DNA from: Brachypodius melanocephalos
Lineage: Eukaryota; Chordata; Aves; Passeriformes; Pycnonotidae
DNA length: 64,000 bases
NCBI GenBank assembly: GCA_013398615.1
Contig: VZSR01000692.1
Span: 156,444 to 220,443 of the forward strand
Reading direction: 5' to 3'
Part shown: one piece after another, positions 12,401-23,617 of the stretch
Layout: every line of letters starts with the position of its first letter
How positions within the stretch are numbered: position 1 is the stretch's first letter
The notes under the pieces: generated by a model
The model's database searches: none
Seen by the model: only the letters and a program-made list of their open reading frames with translations
What the model was told of the DNA's origin: nothing
Made by a program: the position numbers and the translations under genes

Positions 12401-14486
12401 CAAAACCATGGCTCTACCCTACTGTAATCCTACTCCTGAACAGCCCCTGCTGCCAGGGACAATAGGGACGCTTCCAGACCACCAACATTCATGGGCAGAA
12501 CACAGAACTGCTCCAGCTCTCAAGTCCAAGCCCAGGGCCCTCAGTCAAACCTGGGGTCTCTGCTTCCCACCCCACTCTGCAGCACTGGGTTTGCTGCTCC
12601 ACCTATTGCCGGGAGGGGAGCCCACGGTGGCAAGGACTGACCGCAGGGGAGCACCTGAAGCACCAGGGTATGCCAAAAGGCAGCTGTTGGTGCCCACACT
12701 CCCTCTCCAAGGCTGGGAGAAGCCCAGCAACCCCAAACTCTGCCTGCCCCTGGGAGAACACCCAGCAGGAGAATGGGCTAGTAGTACATCCCCCCTTCCC
12801 TGCTCCAGTCCCTCAGCCTCTGGCTGCTGCAGTGAAATCATCTCAGTGGGAGCTAGTTTCTCTCATCGAAACATCCATCTGCGGCCGCTGCTAGGGCAGA
12901 CGTGCACTGGTGAACTCACTGCCGAAAGCCAGGTGCAGCTGCCATGCAGGGCCTGGCTCTGCCCTGGCTAGCCAGCACTGCTTGGAGGGAGCAGAACTCC
13001 CCAGCGAGTGGGCAGGATGATGGCCCCTGAGCAGACCAGGGACACCAAGTGACTCTGGGATTCACACACAGCAGTAGCACAAGGAAGGAGGCGACATACA
13101 CAAGGCACGCGCATCCTCAGGGCACAGCTGTCCTAGGGATTGCATCAAATCCATCCATGAGCACCCGCGGCACTGGGACCAGCTCTCATCCTGGCACACA
13201 GCTGGTCCCCTGCACACCCCATGCACTCACAGCATCACTGGGTGAGCAAGGAGGGGTTGCTCCATACTCTGCCACCCTTCCCGCAGCAGTCTATACACAT
13301 GGAGGTGATGGGGCCTGGGCTCTTCAACCGCCTTCTCTGGCCACAGCTTCCCGTGCTGCAGCCCCATGCCGCCCACAGGGCTGGTAGAGAGGGTCACGGA
13401 GAAATGGGTCCCCAAAAGCTGTGCACCCCCACTCTGTAACCCAATGGCCAGGGCAACCAGGGCCGGGTCAGCTGGTGTGTGCCAGGGCCCAGCTGTGCCA
13501 GGCTGCTCATCCTTGCGGGCAAGGGTCTGGTGCAGCCCCTGCCGTGGCCACACAGCTCTGCTCAGAGTAAAGAGGGGAGATGACTCAGCCAAAGAAGCAT
13601 CATACCCCTCATCCATTTTGGGGACACTAGGGCCGTCGGTGCACGGAAACCTGCCTGCAGCGCCAGGCTCGGCCCTGCTCCTATCGCAGGGGCCTCTGCT
13701 GCTCCGGCTACCGGGACATAGGGTCTGTTGCTGGAGGTTGCCGGTGAAGAACAGCAGGATCGGGCCTGCGGGATATTTGAGACTTGAAGAGAAAAGCGAT
13801 GCCAGCTTGAGAGCAGCAGCTCGCTCCCCTCCCCCACCCGCTAAAAATAACCGGCTCCGTCGGGCCACGCAGCCACCCCCTGCCCACAGCTGCGGGGTCC
13901 CGCGGGAGGCTGATGGGTGACCCCACACAGGGAGCCTGCGACAGGGTGGCAGCGGCCCCGAGGTCCCAGCACGATGCCATCTTGCCCCTTCTGCCAGCCC
14001 GGGAGGGACACACACCAGCCCTCCGGCCCCCAACCCCACGAAGCTGCCTTTTCTCCAGCCCACAGAAGACCGGCGGCTCCGACCCACATAAGGGCTGAGA
14101 ACCTATTTATACCCGACGGGTACCAGGGCTCGGGGAGCGATCCCACCCGGGCGGGGACGACATTCAGCCCCGATCCCAGGCTCCTCCTGCAGCCCCCGGG
14201 TCCGGGCGTCTCCACGGACACGACAGCGAAGACGGAGAGCCCCAACTGTTGCTGCCACAGAGGGGGCCGGGGGCGCGCCGGGCCGGAGGATTCGTGCACG
14301 GGCGGCCCCAGGCAGGCGGACACCGCAGCGCCGAGGGACCGGGGGGACCCTCGGGCACCACTTCCGCGCAGGGCCCAGCCTCGCCCCTCGGGGCTGCAGG
14401 GCCCCCCCGCCCCCGCTCACCGGGCTGCGCCGCTTCAGCGTCACGTTCTTCCAGAGCAGAAGATGGAGCTGATGCAGGAACCCCAT
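432..14486 (-). CDS. ABCA2: ABCA2, ATP-binding cassette transporter A2, 5' part (exons 1-12; gene continues off the left edge)
   Basis: ABCA2 is a full-size ABC transporter of late endosomes and lysosomes linked to sphingolipid and cholesterol handling, notably in neural tissue (family knowledge). Coding exons, 5' to 3': 14421-14486, 7055-7148, 4634-4745, 4052-4218, 3722-3849, 3449-3553, 2795-2980, 2495-2713, 1564-1898, 1176-1335, 859-987 and 432-599. They total 1869 bp, exactly 623 codons, and all junctions are GT-AG and in phase. The start is the ATG at 14486; the peptide opens MGFLHQLHLLLWKNVTLKRR, near-identical to mammalian ABCA2 as I recall it. Exon 2 encodes the first membrane helix (about residues 23-44). 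Exons 3-12 encode the large first luminal loop, with many N-glycosylation sequons (for example QNLSLPNST, GNATAEE, WLNISPE, GNFSLPNAS). The best matches to the mammalian protein are exons 9-12 ([51 protein letters not shown]). Exons 6-8 diverge more. The nucleotide-binding domains are outside the window. Confidence 0.97.
4746..7054 (-). other. ABCA2: ABCA2 intron 2 (2.3 kb)
   Basis: Nothing beyond ordinary GC-rich intron was recognised: no exon-like frame with splice sites in phase with exons 2 and 3, and no clear repeat. Confidence 0.7.
7149..14420 (-). other. ABCA2: ABCA2 intron 1 (7.3 kb)
   Basis: No coding exon, RNA gene or recognisable transposon was found here. Open frames on both strands carry no familiar domain. 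The 3' quarter is ordinary GC-rich avian intron. The first 570 bp after exon 1 (about 13,850-14,420) belong to the CpG island. Confidence 0.75.
14102..14111 (-). promoter_or_regulatory. TATA-box-like element in ABCA2 intron 1
   Basis: Read on the minus strand, this is a TATAAATA core within the ABCA2 CpG island, about 310 bp downstream of exon 1. It points the same way as ABCA2, so it could drive an alternative first exon. Use as a promoter is inference only. Confidence 0.35.
14421..14486 (-). CDS. ABCA2: ABCA2 exon 1, coding part
   Basis: Twenty-two codons from the start ATG to a GTGAGC donor. They encode the short cytoplasmic N-terminus that precedes the first membrane helix. The exon sits inside a CpG-dense stretch, as expected for a promoter-proximal first exon, and is followed by a 7.3 kb intron (7149-14420), the largest of this gene in the window. 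Confidence 0.95.
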
Positions 14487-14900
14487 GGTCGGGTCGAGCC
14501 GGCCCTGCCGAAGGGCCGCGCCGCGCTCAGCTCCGCGGTCACCCGTTGCACACCGCCATCCCCTCCTAGCCGCCGTCTACTGCTTGCCGTGTGTTGCGAA
14601 GAAGCGAATCGGCCTCGGCCGGGGCCTGGCTCCGCCGCACCCGCCCCGACCCTGCGCAGCACCAGCACCACCCCCGGGCCGCGGCGGCCGCCCCTTAAAG
14701 GCACCGCCGGACCCGCCCGCTCCGCCTGCCCAGCGGCCCCGACGCAGCGCGGCCCGGGCCCGGCTCATCCGGGCGACAGCGGCCCCGGTGCTGGCTGTCC
14801 GGAGCGGGGCTGCTGCGCCGGGGGCCGGTGAACCCTCGCTCCCCTCGAGCCGCCGCCCTCCCGCCGCTCATCCATACACAAGTCACCTCCGCGCCTCTGC
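14487..14900 (-). promoter_or_regulatory. ABCA2: ABCA2 5' UTR and CpG-island promoter
   Basis: This sequence immediately upstream of the ABCA2 ATG is very GC-rich with frequent CG dinucleotides. The same composition runs into intron 1 down to about 13.85 kb. This is the usual look of a CpG-island promoter. I see no clear TATA box upstream of the ATG and cannot place the transcription start. Confidence 0.7.
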
Positions 14901-15228
14901 CCCTGGCGGCCCCCCAGGACAGGACGGACTAGCCCATGGCTGCGGGATGTGTGTACCAGGGTGCCACGGCTATCCCTGCTCTTGAATGCTACCTACCCTA
15001 CTCCTGCCTGCCCTCTCCCAGGGGCATGTGCTGGGGCGTCCACAGGTGTTTTTGGAGGGACCAAACTGCTTCCACATATGTCTCTTGTCAGCTCTGCACC
15101 CAGGGCTGGTTGTCCTCAGCAGTAAGGACTGAACCAGCCTAGCTGTCTTCCTTAATCCCCTCTACTCTTCCTTCTATTAATCCTTCCATCCGTCCTTTTT
15201 TTCCTGCCATTCATCCATCCTTCCTCCT

Positions 15229-15279
15229 ATCCATCCATCCATCCATCCATCCATCCATCCATCCATCCATCCATCCATC
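15229..15279. repeat. (ATCC)n tetranucleotide microsatellite
   Basis: About twelve perfect ATCC units in tandem. They are flanked on both sides by impure CCTT/CCAT tetranucleotide sequence. The minus-strand frame through it reads as a meaningless WMDG-repeat peptide. Confidence 0.97.
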
Positions 15280-18200
15280 TATCCTGCCATCTATCCTTCC
15301 TTCCATCCTTCCTTCCATCGGTTCTTCCTTCTTTTTCTCCTTCCTGCCATCTTTTCTTCTTTCTGTCAGTCGTTGCTTGCATCCATTCCCCCATTCTTCT
15401 TTCTCTCCCTTTTCTTGTCCCTCTGGTTCTCTCCATTTCCCACCTGTCCCTGCCTCTTCCTGTTCTCCTTCAGCCTTCTCTCCCCCTTCGCTCTCCTTTC
15501 CTCCAGCTCTCTGTAAACATCTCACTCTCCATGCTTGCTTTGTGGGCCAAGTGTAGCCAGTGAATCCCTCTCTGGCTGCCCCAGCCCCAGTGGTGCTGCC
15601 AAGGGTGCCTGTGCGCAGGGCAGGGCCTTTGGCAGCTGCCCGGTGCTAACAAAAGCTCGCCTTGTCCAACACAAAGCAGCATTATTCCCCAAACTGCTGG
15701 GCAAAACACTGTACTGAGGCCCAGGAGGACAAAGAATGCCTGGTGACGTGGTGATGGAGAGGCACTGTGTGCCCAGCTCCATGCCCTGGGGAGGGTTGCT
15801 GGGTGCGCGGGCAGAGGCTACTGGCAGCAGAGCTGCCCAGAATTGAGGGGAGCTGGGTGTTTACTAGGTCCGTGGAGAAGGAGGGATACAGTCACCCTAG
15901 GCTCCTTGCAAAGAATTGTGCATGGTTTGCCCACAGCCCACACAAGCAGCTCCTCCAAGCCCCTGTCTTGCAGCAGAGTGGGTCCCCAGCTTGGAGGAGC
16001 ACAGTGGGGGAACCTTTGGGTGGGTCAAAATCCTGACCTGGATCTCTTCCTGCTTCCCTCCTGCTGCCCCTGGTTGGGTCTTGGGGATCTTCACAGCTGT
16101 GAAGCTGGGCATGGCCATGGAACGCTCGAGAAGCTAGCAAGGGACAGACCCAGCAGTGTGCCACAGGGCAGCACAGCCCTGGAAACACAGTGGCAAATAT
16201 CCTTCAAGCACTCAGGACTTGAAGCCCAAAGACCCACTCGCCCAACCCCTCCATGGGCTAGAAGCTCCAAAGACTTTGTGGCCCTTCTCCTTCATGGACC
16301 AGGGGTCCTGAAGATTTGGGAACATGGACCCCTGAGCACCTCTCAGCAGACTTCCTTGCAGGGTGGCCAAGCTGTCTCTGTGTGAAGTTATCTGCAGATG
16401 GCAGTACCCACACACATACATCTCCCTGCTCCGTGCTGGTGCTGTCCAGCATTCCTGATGATCTCATGGCCTGGCCTCTGGCCTTGATCTCTGCCCAACC
16501 TATCCTGGCAGCACCTGCCCTGGCTCCCTGCCTGGCTCAGAGCCATGTCCCTTGGGCCACAGGGTCAGGGTGTTTGGATCCACTGGCTGCAAGTCCTCCC
16601 AGGGCATTGTCCCTGCACACAAGGTGTCCTGGGGCAGCACCCACACATGACAGCTATTAAGTGCCAAGGAAAGGCTTCCTGCTGCTCTACCAGCCATCCT
16701 GAATACCCTATGGAAATGCTGTCCCCAGTGCTCTCTTCCACGGAGGAGAATGGCCCCAGCCTATGTGGCCCTGGGCTCTCAAGCTACGGGACAGAAGCAG
16801 GGTGATGCTCAATATTCCAGCCAGGCAGGGACTGCTGCCCACAGCCAGCAGGGCTAGGGCAGTCAAGGCTGGGAATGGTGCCCATGGACTTTGGTATCTG
16901 GGCTTTCAATCATACGGGGGAAGAAATGCAGAAAAGGAGTGAGAAAAGACAACAGGAAATGGACATGGCTGCGGAAGGAGGAGCACCCTCCCTTGGGGCT
17001 GCAGTCGGCCTATGAGGGCTCCTGGGGTGTCACTGAAACCACAGAGCCCTGCTACACCATGGCATGATGGCAAGGCATTGAGCCCAACAAGGATCCCGAG
17101 AGGCCCTAAGCCTGCAGGAGCAAGGGTGCAGATGCCAGGGGCGCTGAAGCAGCCTGAGAACCCCCGGGGAGCAGTTTGGAGCCCTGTTCCGAGCTCTGTG
17201 TGTACCAAGGCATACAGCATGCCCTTGCCAGCTTCAGGGACAGTGCTGCACACCTCAGTGCTCCCCTCCTTGCCTCTGCCTCAGTTTCCCCATCTCATTG
17301 CCTGCCAAGGCTTTCAGGGAGGCTTGTGTCCTGAACGGCAGTGCCAGCAAAGGACACAACAGAGCCAGACTGGGAGCAGGGCAGAACTGGGGCAGGGGCA
17401 GAGGAGGCAGCTCTCTGTGCACACTCTGCTGAGGCTCACACGTGCCTGCTTCCCCTTTTGGCAGGAAACATCCTGGACAAGACGGTGCCCAGGGCTCAGT
17501 GGCACTTCAGGGCTGTCAGTTGATGGTTTCAGGCTGAGTCAGTGGGAGTTGGTATCCTGTTTGCAACCAAGCTGCGGGTGCCAGATGGGTGGCACCTTGT
17601 CAAGGCTGAGGGCACCTATCCAGACATGGGGCACCCAACTTGTTCTGGGCCATGCACCCACCATGGGGTGCTCGTTTGGCCAGAAGGTACCCACCCAACC
17701 ATGGGGCACTCACCCAGTCACAGGGTACCCACCCCCCAGGGCAGTGCAGGGGAAGTGGTGGGAGTGGGGTGTGCCAGCTGACACGTGGGGCAGGAAGGAC
17801 CTGCTGTGGGGCTGGGACAAGGCAAAACTGAAAAAAAGAGGAAGCCCTTGAGCACCTCAGCCCAACACAGCGGCACCCAGGCAGACGCACCTGGCACCTC
17901 GCACACCTCCATCACAGTAAGTCTGAGTTCAACATTAATGACCGCTAAGGGGAGAGGGGCTGAGAAATGGGGTGGCCACTGCCACTGCTAGAGCAGGGAT
18001 TTCCCTCTCAAGAGCATCCCCAAAATGGGGGCAACATCCCCAAAACAGGAGCAACATTCCCGCTGCTGGGGACAGAGACCTGCAGCACTGATGTGCAGTG
18101 CAGGGAACCAGCAAAGCTTTACCAGCCCTTTCTGCTTTTCATGCCAGATTCATCTGGAGCTTAAACTTAGCTGATGTATTTTAGCAGGACAGATGGAGTG

Positions 18201-19410
18201 GACCAATGTGGGGAAGGGACTTTCTGCAGCCAAGCTGCAGTGCTGAGGTGGGTGGGAAAGTAGGGCACTGCTTTCCAGGAGACTCCAATACTGGAGGACT
18301 GGCTCAGCCCCAGCTGGCAGCAGAGCTCAGGCAGATCACATGTTTCCAGAGGTTTCCACAAAAGGGGAAACCGCCTTTGCTGCTGAATGCTCTGAGCCCT
18401 GCAGTGTGACCAGCTCTCCAGAGGGAATTAAGTTGGTGGCTGGTCCCCAGTGCAGCAAACCATCCCTCTCTCCACCTCTGCCACTGCTCTGCTCCCAGCA
18501 GTGCTGCTGGTTAAAGCACAGAAGTCCGAGGCAGGCAGATGGGCACCCTGGCAGAGTGAGCATCCCGCAGCTGGGGGGCCCATGTCCCTACAAACTGAGC
18601 CCCACTGGTGGCAGCCCCAAGTGCTGCACTGTCCTCCCTGCTATTCCTGTCCTCCATCCCCCTGCTCGGTGCCCACACTGTGGAACACTGGCCATCTCTG
18701 CCCCTAAATATAAAATGTGAGTGTTTGAGGCACTGAGGCGATGAGCTCCCAGCCTGCTGGGGGTCCTGATACCCTTAGGGACTGCGGAGTGCACCTTGAT
18801 CTGGGGAGGGCACCTCAAACCTGGGAATTGCCTTGCCATTGCCACAGGAGAATGGTGGGGTGAGCTTCTTGGGCAGGACATTGACAAACTCAGTTCTCAT
18901 CAGAGTTTTGGACTTCAGAGTCAGTCACGACATTTTGCAGCTAAGGCCTCACAATGGGACTGGGATGTTCCCTCTTGTCCTTTGGTGCACAGCAGTGGCA
19001 AGGCCGGCTGCATATCAGGCTTGACCTATTCTGGGCAAAGAAAGAAGTGAGGACTGAGACTGTAACTGTGTGTCAGGTGGGGAAACTGAGGCATGGAGCA
19101 AGCAAGGACTGCCTGTAGTGGGGCCAGCCAGGTGGGGCACAGGAGCATGGGTGGCTACTTTCCATCAGCTCTGCACCTCCCAGAAGGATCTGTTCTCCCC
19201 CAAAGGTAACCAGAGACTGCAGGAGCATAAACAAAGGCCACATGCATGGGGAACTCTGTGGCACAGGGAAGCAGAGAGTCCTGGGGTGATGCTGAGGCCC
19301 AGGGTTCATGAAGAAGCCCTTTCTCTGGTCACTCTGGCCACAGTGCCTCCTCATCACCCCTCGCTCCAGGCAAACCGAGCTGATGGCCCTTGGTGGCTAC
19401 TCCTCTCTCA

Positions 19411-19413
19411 CAG
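19411..19413 (+). promoter_or_regulatory. FUT7: Putative 3' splice acceptor of the FUT7 coding exon
   Basis: A pyrimidine-rich 'tcctctctcacag' ends here, 44 bp before the chosen start codon. It implies a non-coding first exon further left, as in other FUT7 genes. The site decides between the ATG at 19458 and the earlier in-frame ATG at 19308. Confidence 0.6.
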
Positions 19414-19457
19414 GTGTCAGCTCCGTCAACCAAGGAGGTGACAGCCAACCCACCAGC

Positions 19458-20501
19458 ATGTCCTGGGCATTGCCGCTGCGATGCTCACCATGGGGCCGGC
19501 CTGGTTTGAAGACCTTGGTCGCTGCCGGGGTGTTTGTAATCATCCTCTGGAACCTGAGGTTTTTCCTCAACCCCTCCAATGGCTCTGGAGAAGACTCTAA
19601 ACACAGGGAGCCACTTGTGATCCTGGTGTGGGAATGGCCCTCCAAGCAGGTCCCCAACATCAGCAGAGATGTGTGCCATGAGCTGTACAGCATCCCAGGC
19701 TGCCAGCTCACCACAGAGCGGCAGCTCCTGCACCAGGCCAATGTGGTGGTGTTCCCGCACTCCAGGCTCCAGCCTCGCCGGGACAAACTGCCCAAGGAGA
19801 GGCTGCCAGGGCAGAACTGGGTGTGGGTCTCCCTGGAGTCCCCCTCCAACACCAGAGCCCTAGCAGCATGGAACCAGACCTTCAACTGGGTGATGACCTA
19901 CAGACAGGATTCAGACATCTTCATCCCATATGGCAAGCTTGTGCTCAACCGGTCAGCCACTGTGAACATCCCTGCAAAGACCAACTTGGTGTCCTGGGTT
20001 ATCAGCAACTACCAGAGGACTCAGAAAAGAGCTGAAGTCTACAAAAACCTCTCCAAGTACCTCCATGTGAATATATATGGGAAAGCAAACAACAAGCCCC
20101 TCTGCAAGGACTGCCTCTTGCCAACAATATCCAAGTCCAAGTTCTACCTGGCCTTTGAGAACTCCATCCACCGGGACTATATCACAGAGAAACTCTGGAG
20201 GAACTCACTGCTGGCCGGCACTGTGCCTGTGGTTCTCGGGCCACCCAGGGCCAATTATGAGCAGTTTGTTCCTGCAGACTCCTTCATCCATGTCAATGAC
20301 TTTGCCTCCCTGGAGGAGCTGGCCACCTTCCTGAAGACCATGAACTCCAGCCGCTACCGGCAGTTCTTTGCCTGGCAGAGGAAATTCAGTGTGAAGCTCT
20401 ACACTGACTGGAGGGAGCGGATCTGTGCCATCTGCACAGCCTATCCCCACCTGCCCCAGGGCCGCCTCTATCCTGACCTGCAGAGCTGGTTCAACTCCTA
20501 G
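19458..20501 (+). CDS. FUT7: FUT7, alpha-1,3-fucosyltransferase 7
   Basis: This Golgi type II membrane enzyme (family GT10) adds alpha-1,3-fucose to sialylated N-acetyllactosamine, making the sialyl-Lewis X determinant used by selectins (family knowledge). The product is 347 residues against 342 in human. It has a short cytoplasmic tail with basic residues, a signal anchor at about residues 18-37 (TLVAAGVFVIILW), a stem with an NGS sequon at 41-43, and the catalytic domain. The GT10 donor-site motif FENSIHRDYITEKLWRN starts at residue 233, followed by AGTVPVVLGPPR. The C-terminal YTDWRERICAICTAYPHLP matches mammalian FUT7. I chose the ATG at 19458 because it places the anchor as in the human enzyme. 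A pyrimidine-rich acceptor ending at 19413 suggests a 5' untranslated exon upstream, so the open frame's earlier ATG at 19308 is probably intronic. Several sequons are present. The coding frame is intact. Confidence 0.96.
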   Translation: MSWALPLRCSPWGRPGLKTLVAAGVFVIILWNLRFFLNPSNGSGEDSKHREPLVILVWEWPSKQVPNISRDVCHELYSIPGCQLTTERQLLHQANVVVFPHSRLQPRRDKLPKERLPGQNWVWVSLESPSNTRALAAWNQTFNWVMTYRQDSDIFIPYGKLVLNRSATVNIPAKTNLVSWVISNYQRTQKRAEVYKNLSKYLHVNIYGKANNKPLCKDCLLPTISKSKFYLAFENSIHRDYITEKLWRNSLLAGTVPVVLGPPRANYEQFVPADSFIHVNDFASLEELATFLKTMNSSRYRQFFAWQRKFSVKLYTDWRERICAICTAYPHLPQGRLYPDLQSWFNS

Positions 20502-22684
20502 TGTGTGCTGGGACTCTTGGGGTGAGTGCAAGCAGGAGTAGGTGCGTGAGGCACCCACCTGTACACAGAATGTGGAGCAATGACAGGAGCCCCCACTCTC
20601 CTCCCAACCCAGCCGTTGCCACAGTGCAACTTCAAGCAACTCCCCATGATTTCATTTTTTGTGAAACAGGACTCATCACCCCAACCCAAAACTGAACACC
20701 TTGCCAGGGTGCTGGCAGGACCAGAGGATGCTTTGGAAATAACTGGCATAGTGCTGCTGAGGGTGTGCATGTGGCGTGGGGATGGCAGGGGGTGGTGGGT
20801 GGCTCAGGGAATGACAGCATCTGCTCCCCCCCTTCCCAGCAGCACCAATTTCCTGTCCCCCACCCTTGAGCCATGGGTATTACTGTGCCAGTGAGGAGCC
20901 ATAGGACAGCGGATGCTCTCAGAGCAATCTCAGTGCTGCCAGGCAGGCAGAGGGACACTGTGGTTTGTCACTCCCTCCGTGCTGTGACAGGAAGCGAGCT
21001 GACAGCCTGCAGAGGCTTGCACAACCCCAAAGCAAAGCCAGTCCCGTGGGCAACTTGCACATGCACACATTACACTGGGGAAACCCTCCACCATGGGCAC
21101 CTTACACTAAGGCATCCCAAGAGGAAGCACGTGTCTGGGATCAGTAGTGATTTCGGGGTTGAGTGACAGGACCAGGGTAAGACATGACTGCTCCATCTGC
21201 GCCTTGCTCTTTGCATCTCTACTCAGTGCCATCAACTCCCTTGATGTAAACAACTCTTTTTGTAATGCGTTTCCTTTCCAGTTTTCTTCCCTGTGGCCCT
21301 GAAGTCACCAAACCCCACCTCTGCCACCCTGCAAGCTGCCAGGTGCCCAGCAAGACAGAGGGGGCAGAGGGGGCACCCCTCCCCTGGCACAGCCCTGGTG
21401 ATGTGGCAGCTGGATGGGCACACTGTGCTCTTCTGACTTCTGTGGCTTCCGATTTCCGCCTTGTTTTCTGGGTCAACCAGAAGTGGAACAGGAGGGGCTG
21501 TGGGTGGCCACAGAGATGCTGGGTGTTCATGGGCACGGGGTACCAGTGTAGCAGGATGTGGGGGTCCTATGGTGGGCTGCAACTCTTGCATGGCTGCATG
21601 CAGAAAACCAGATAGTGGAAATGTGGAGAAGCAAATCTTTGCAGATGACATCTGCCTCAGATTTCTGCTCCTGATCCTGTCAGCCTCCTGCATCTTTTAA
21701 GTGCCAGGCAGCACTGGGCAGCAGCGGGGGCAGTTTCTGGTGGATGCCACACACGGCTGTGCCCCTACCCTGTGGGCAGGCAAGTACAAGGCTCTAGGGA
21801 GCAAGCAGGGATGCAGAGGGGCCCTGCCCCATAGGGCTGGAATCTAGCCCAGCCGATCCCTTTGCAGGGTCTCAAGGCACCCTGGGAACAGCTGCCTTCG
21901 GGGCCCCTATTCCAGGCAGCCCTGGAGCAAAGCCCCAGCTATCAGCCATCAAGCTGAAAACAGGGGTTTCCAGAAGATTCCCTACCATCTTGGTTGAGGA
22001 TTTCATTCTGCTAAAGGGAAGGACCCTTGAGAGAACAGACTGGGGGCAAACCAACTGAGAGTGTGGTGGGAAAAAGCAAAGGGTCATCCCCCAGACATAC
22101 CTGCTCCCATCAGCTTAGCTCCCAGTGCCCAATGGACCTGCATGGCTGGGTTATCACCTCACCAGAGACTGCCTCAGCTGGACATGTATGGGAATATTCA
22201 TTCCTCACCTGTCAGCACCATACTATAATGAGGACAGCCCCAGCTTTTCAGACCTCTTCACTGCCCGCTCTGCTACATCCTCCTTAGTCCTTCCCTGTCC
22301 CTGGCAGCTGCTGGGGCAGCCTACAAGCAAGCTCACACTGCTTTCAACCTTCCAGAAGCAGCTACAGCAAAGCAGCAGCTCAAACTGGGTAGAAGATGAG
22401 CCCCCTCCCTCCACTTTCGACTCCCTCTGCTTTGGGGGGCAACAGCCCTGACAAGCTGGTACCACTCCAGGACCAAGCTGACACCAGTCACGAAAGGAAG
22501 CCAAGCTGAAGGCAGCAAAGAGCTGACTGTTGCTGGCATGATGGGGACATGTGCACCTTCTTAGGGTGCCTTGCTTCAGTGCTGCTATGCCCCTGCATGC
22601 AGGTAAACCTCAACTACTGAGCTGCAGGAGCAGGGATGCAAGGAAGGCAAGGAAAGGGTTAACTCATTCTTGCCTCAAAGAACT
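20502..22684. other. Intergenic region between the convergent FUT7 and POU5F3 genes
   Basis: This holds the FUT7 3' UTR, whose end I could not place because no AATAAA lies close after the stop. No other gene or clear transposon was recognised. Confidence 0.65.
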
Positions 22685-23617
22685 CTGAGATTTATTTCAT
22701 TGCCAGAGGGAATGTGATTAAGAACAAAAAAAAATTAAAAATCATCATTAACTACAGCAGGCTGGAAGGCATGGGGTACTAGCAGCATGGACAAGGTGGT
22801 GTAGGCTCCCTGAGCTGGGCCCTCTAGGGAAAGGTGGTCTCTGGGCAGTTGGATTGGGGCAGGGTGGAGGGGAACAGAGGCTGGAGAATGGGGGGTAGGC
22901 CTGGGGGTGATGCTGGGCACAAAGCACTGGGGAGGACCCCCCCAACCCAAACAAGCCTTATCAGCTGCCCCAGAGGGGTGAAGCTCTCTTGTGCCACAGG
23001 ATGAGGGGTGGTGGGGGGCTCACCTTCTCCTCTTGCCCCAGCCCTTGGCTCACCCTAGCCACCCAGGAGGGTGGGCAGAGCCACCAGGGCCATTGGCCCT
23101 GGGCATGGCAGCTGAGCCCCGTTCTACATGACAGAGCAGAAGAAGACACCTGGGAAACTAGACCACTACAAAAAATTTTCCTTTTTAAAAACTACAACCA
23201 AAAACCTTTTAAAGAAATAATAAAACCACCCCCTCCCCCCCACCCTTCCCAAAATCTAAAAAATACTTTTTTCTGCATCTCGCAGTAGAGTGGCTGGGCT
23301 GGGGCCAGGCACGGGCTCAAGAACCCTGGGCATGTGTGGCTTCAGTGGGTGCAGTGGGACAGGAGGAGCTGCCCCCAGGAGAGGTCAGGGCAGGGCCAAT
23401 GCTGCTGGGACCAGTAAGCTCACATAACAGGGAAAGGCTGGGACCATCTGCAGAGAGCAGACACCATCCCTGGGCCAGGCTCTCAGCCCCTTGCATCCCA
23501 AAAGCCCCACACACCAGCCCAGAAAGCAGAAGCAGGGCTGTGCCTGTGTGAGCCCAGGGCAAAAGGGGGGCTGCCCCAGAGCACCAGCCCACCTGCAGTG
23601 AGCCCACAGCCCCTGGT
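22685..23617 (-). other. POU5F3: POU5F3 3' UTR with polyadenylation signal
   Basis: Downstream of the POU5F3 stop the minus strand carries U-rich tracts (complement of A-rich 23,150-23,280 and 22,722-22,745). An AATAAA hexamer follows at 22696-22691, seen as TTTATT on the plus strand. This suggests a 3' UTR of about 0.93 kb. The exact cleavage point is inferred. Confidence 0.6.

Larger units (their letters stand above)
14901..19413. other. Intergenic region between ABCA2 and FUT7 (divergent genes)
   Basis: No protein-coding gene is supported here. The region holds an (ATCC)n microsatellite within a long pyrimidine-rich tract (about 15,160-15,500). A degenerate tandem stretch at about 17,580-17,740 repeats variants of 'catggggcac' and 'gggtaccc'. 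FUT7 5' untranslated exon(s) probably lie at its right end but could not be placed. Confidence 0.65.

Noticed and set aside
13227..14087. Minus-strand open frame of 286 codons in ABCA2 intron 1
   Set aside because: Low-complexity Gly/Arg/Pro/Ser composition typical of chance frames in a CpG island. No recognised domain or splice structure.
13917..14831. Plus-strand open frame of 304 codons across ABCA2 exon 1
   Set aside because: It is the antisense shadow of the CpG island and exon 1, with Pro/Ala/Arg-rich sequence and no domain.
15211..15525. Minus-strand frame with WMDG repeats and a Lys/Glu-rich start
   Set aside because: A direct translation of the (ATCC)n microsatellite and its pyrimidine-rich flank, not a gene.
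19308..19457. Upstream extension of the FUT7 open frame to an earlier ATG at 19308
   Set aside because: It would add 50 residues before the signal anchor with no counterpart in FUT7. A good splice acceptor at 19411-19413 indicates that most of it is intron.
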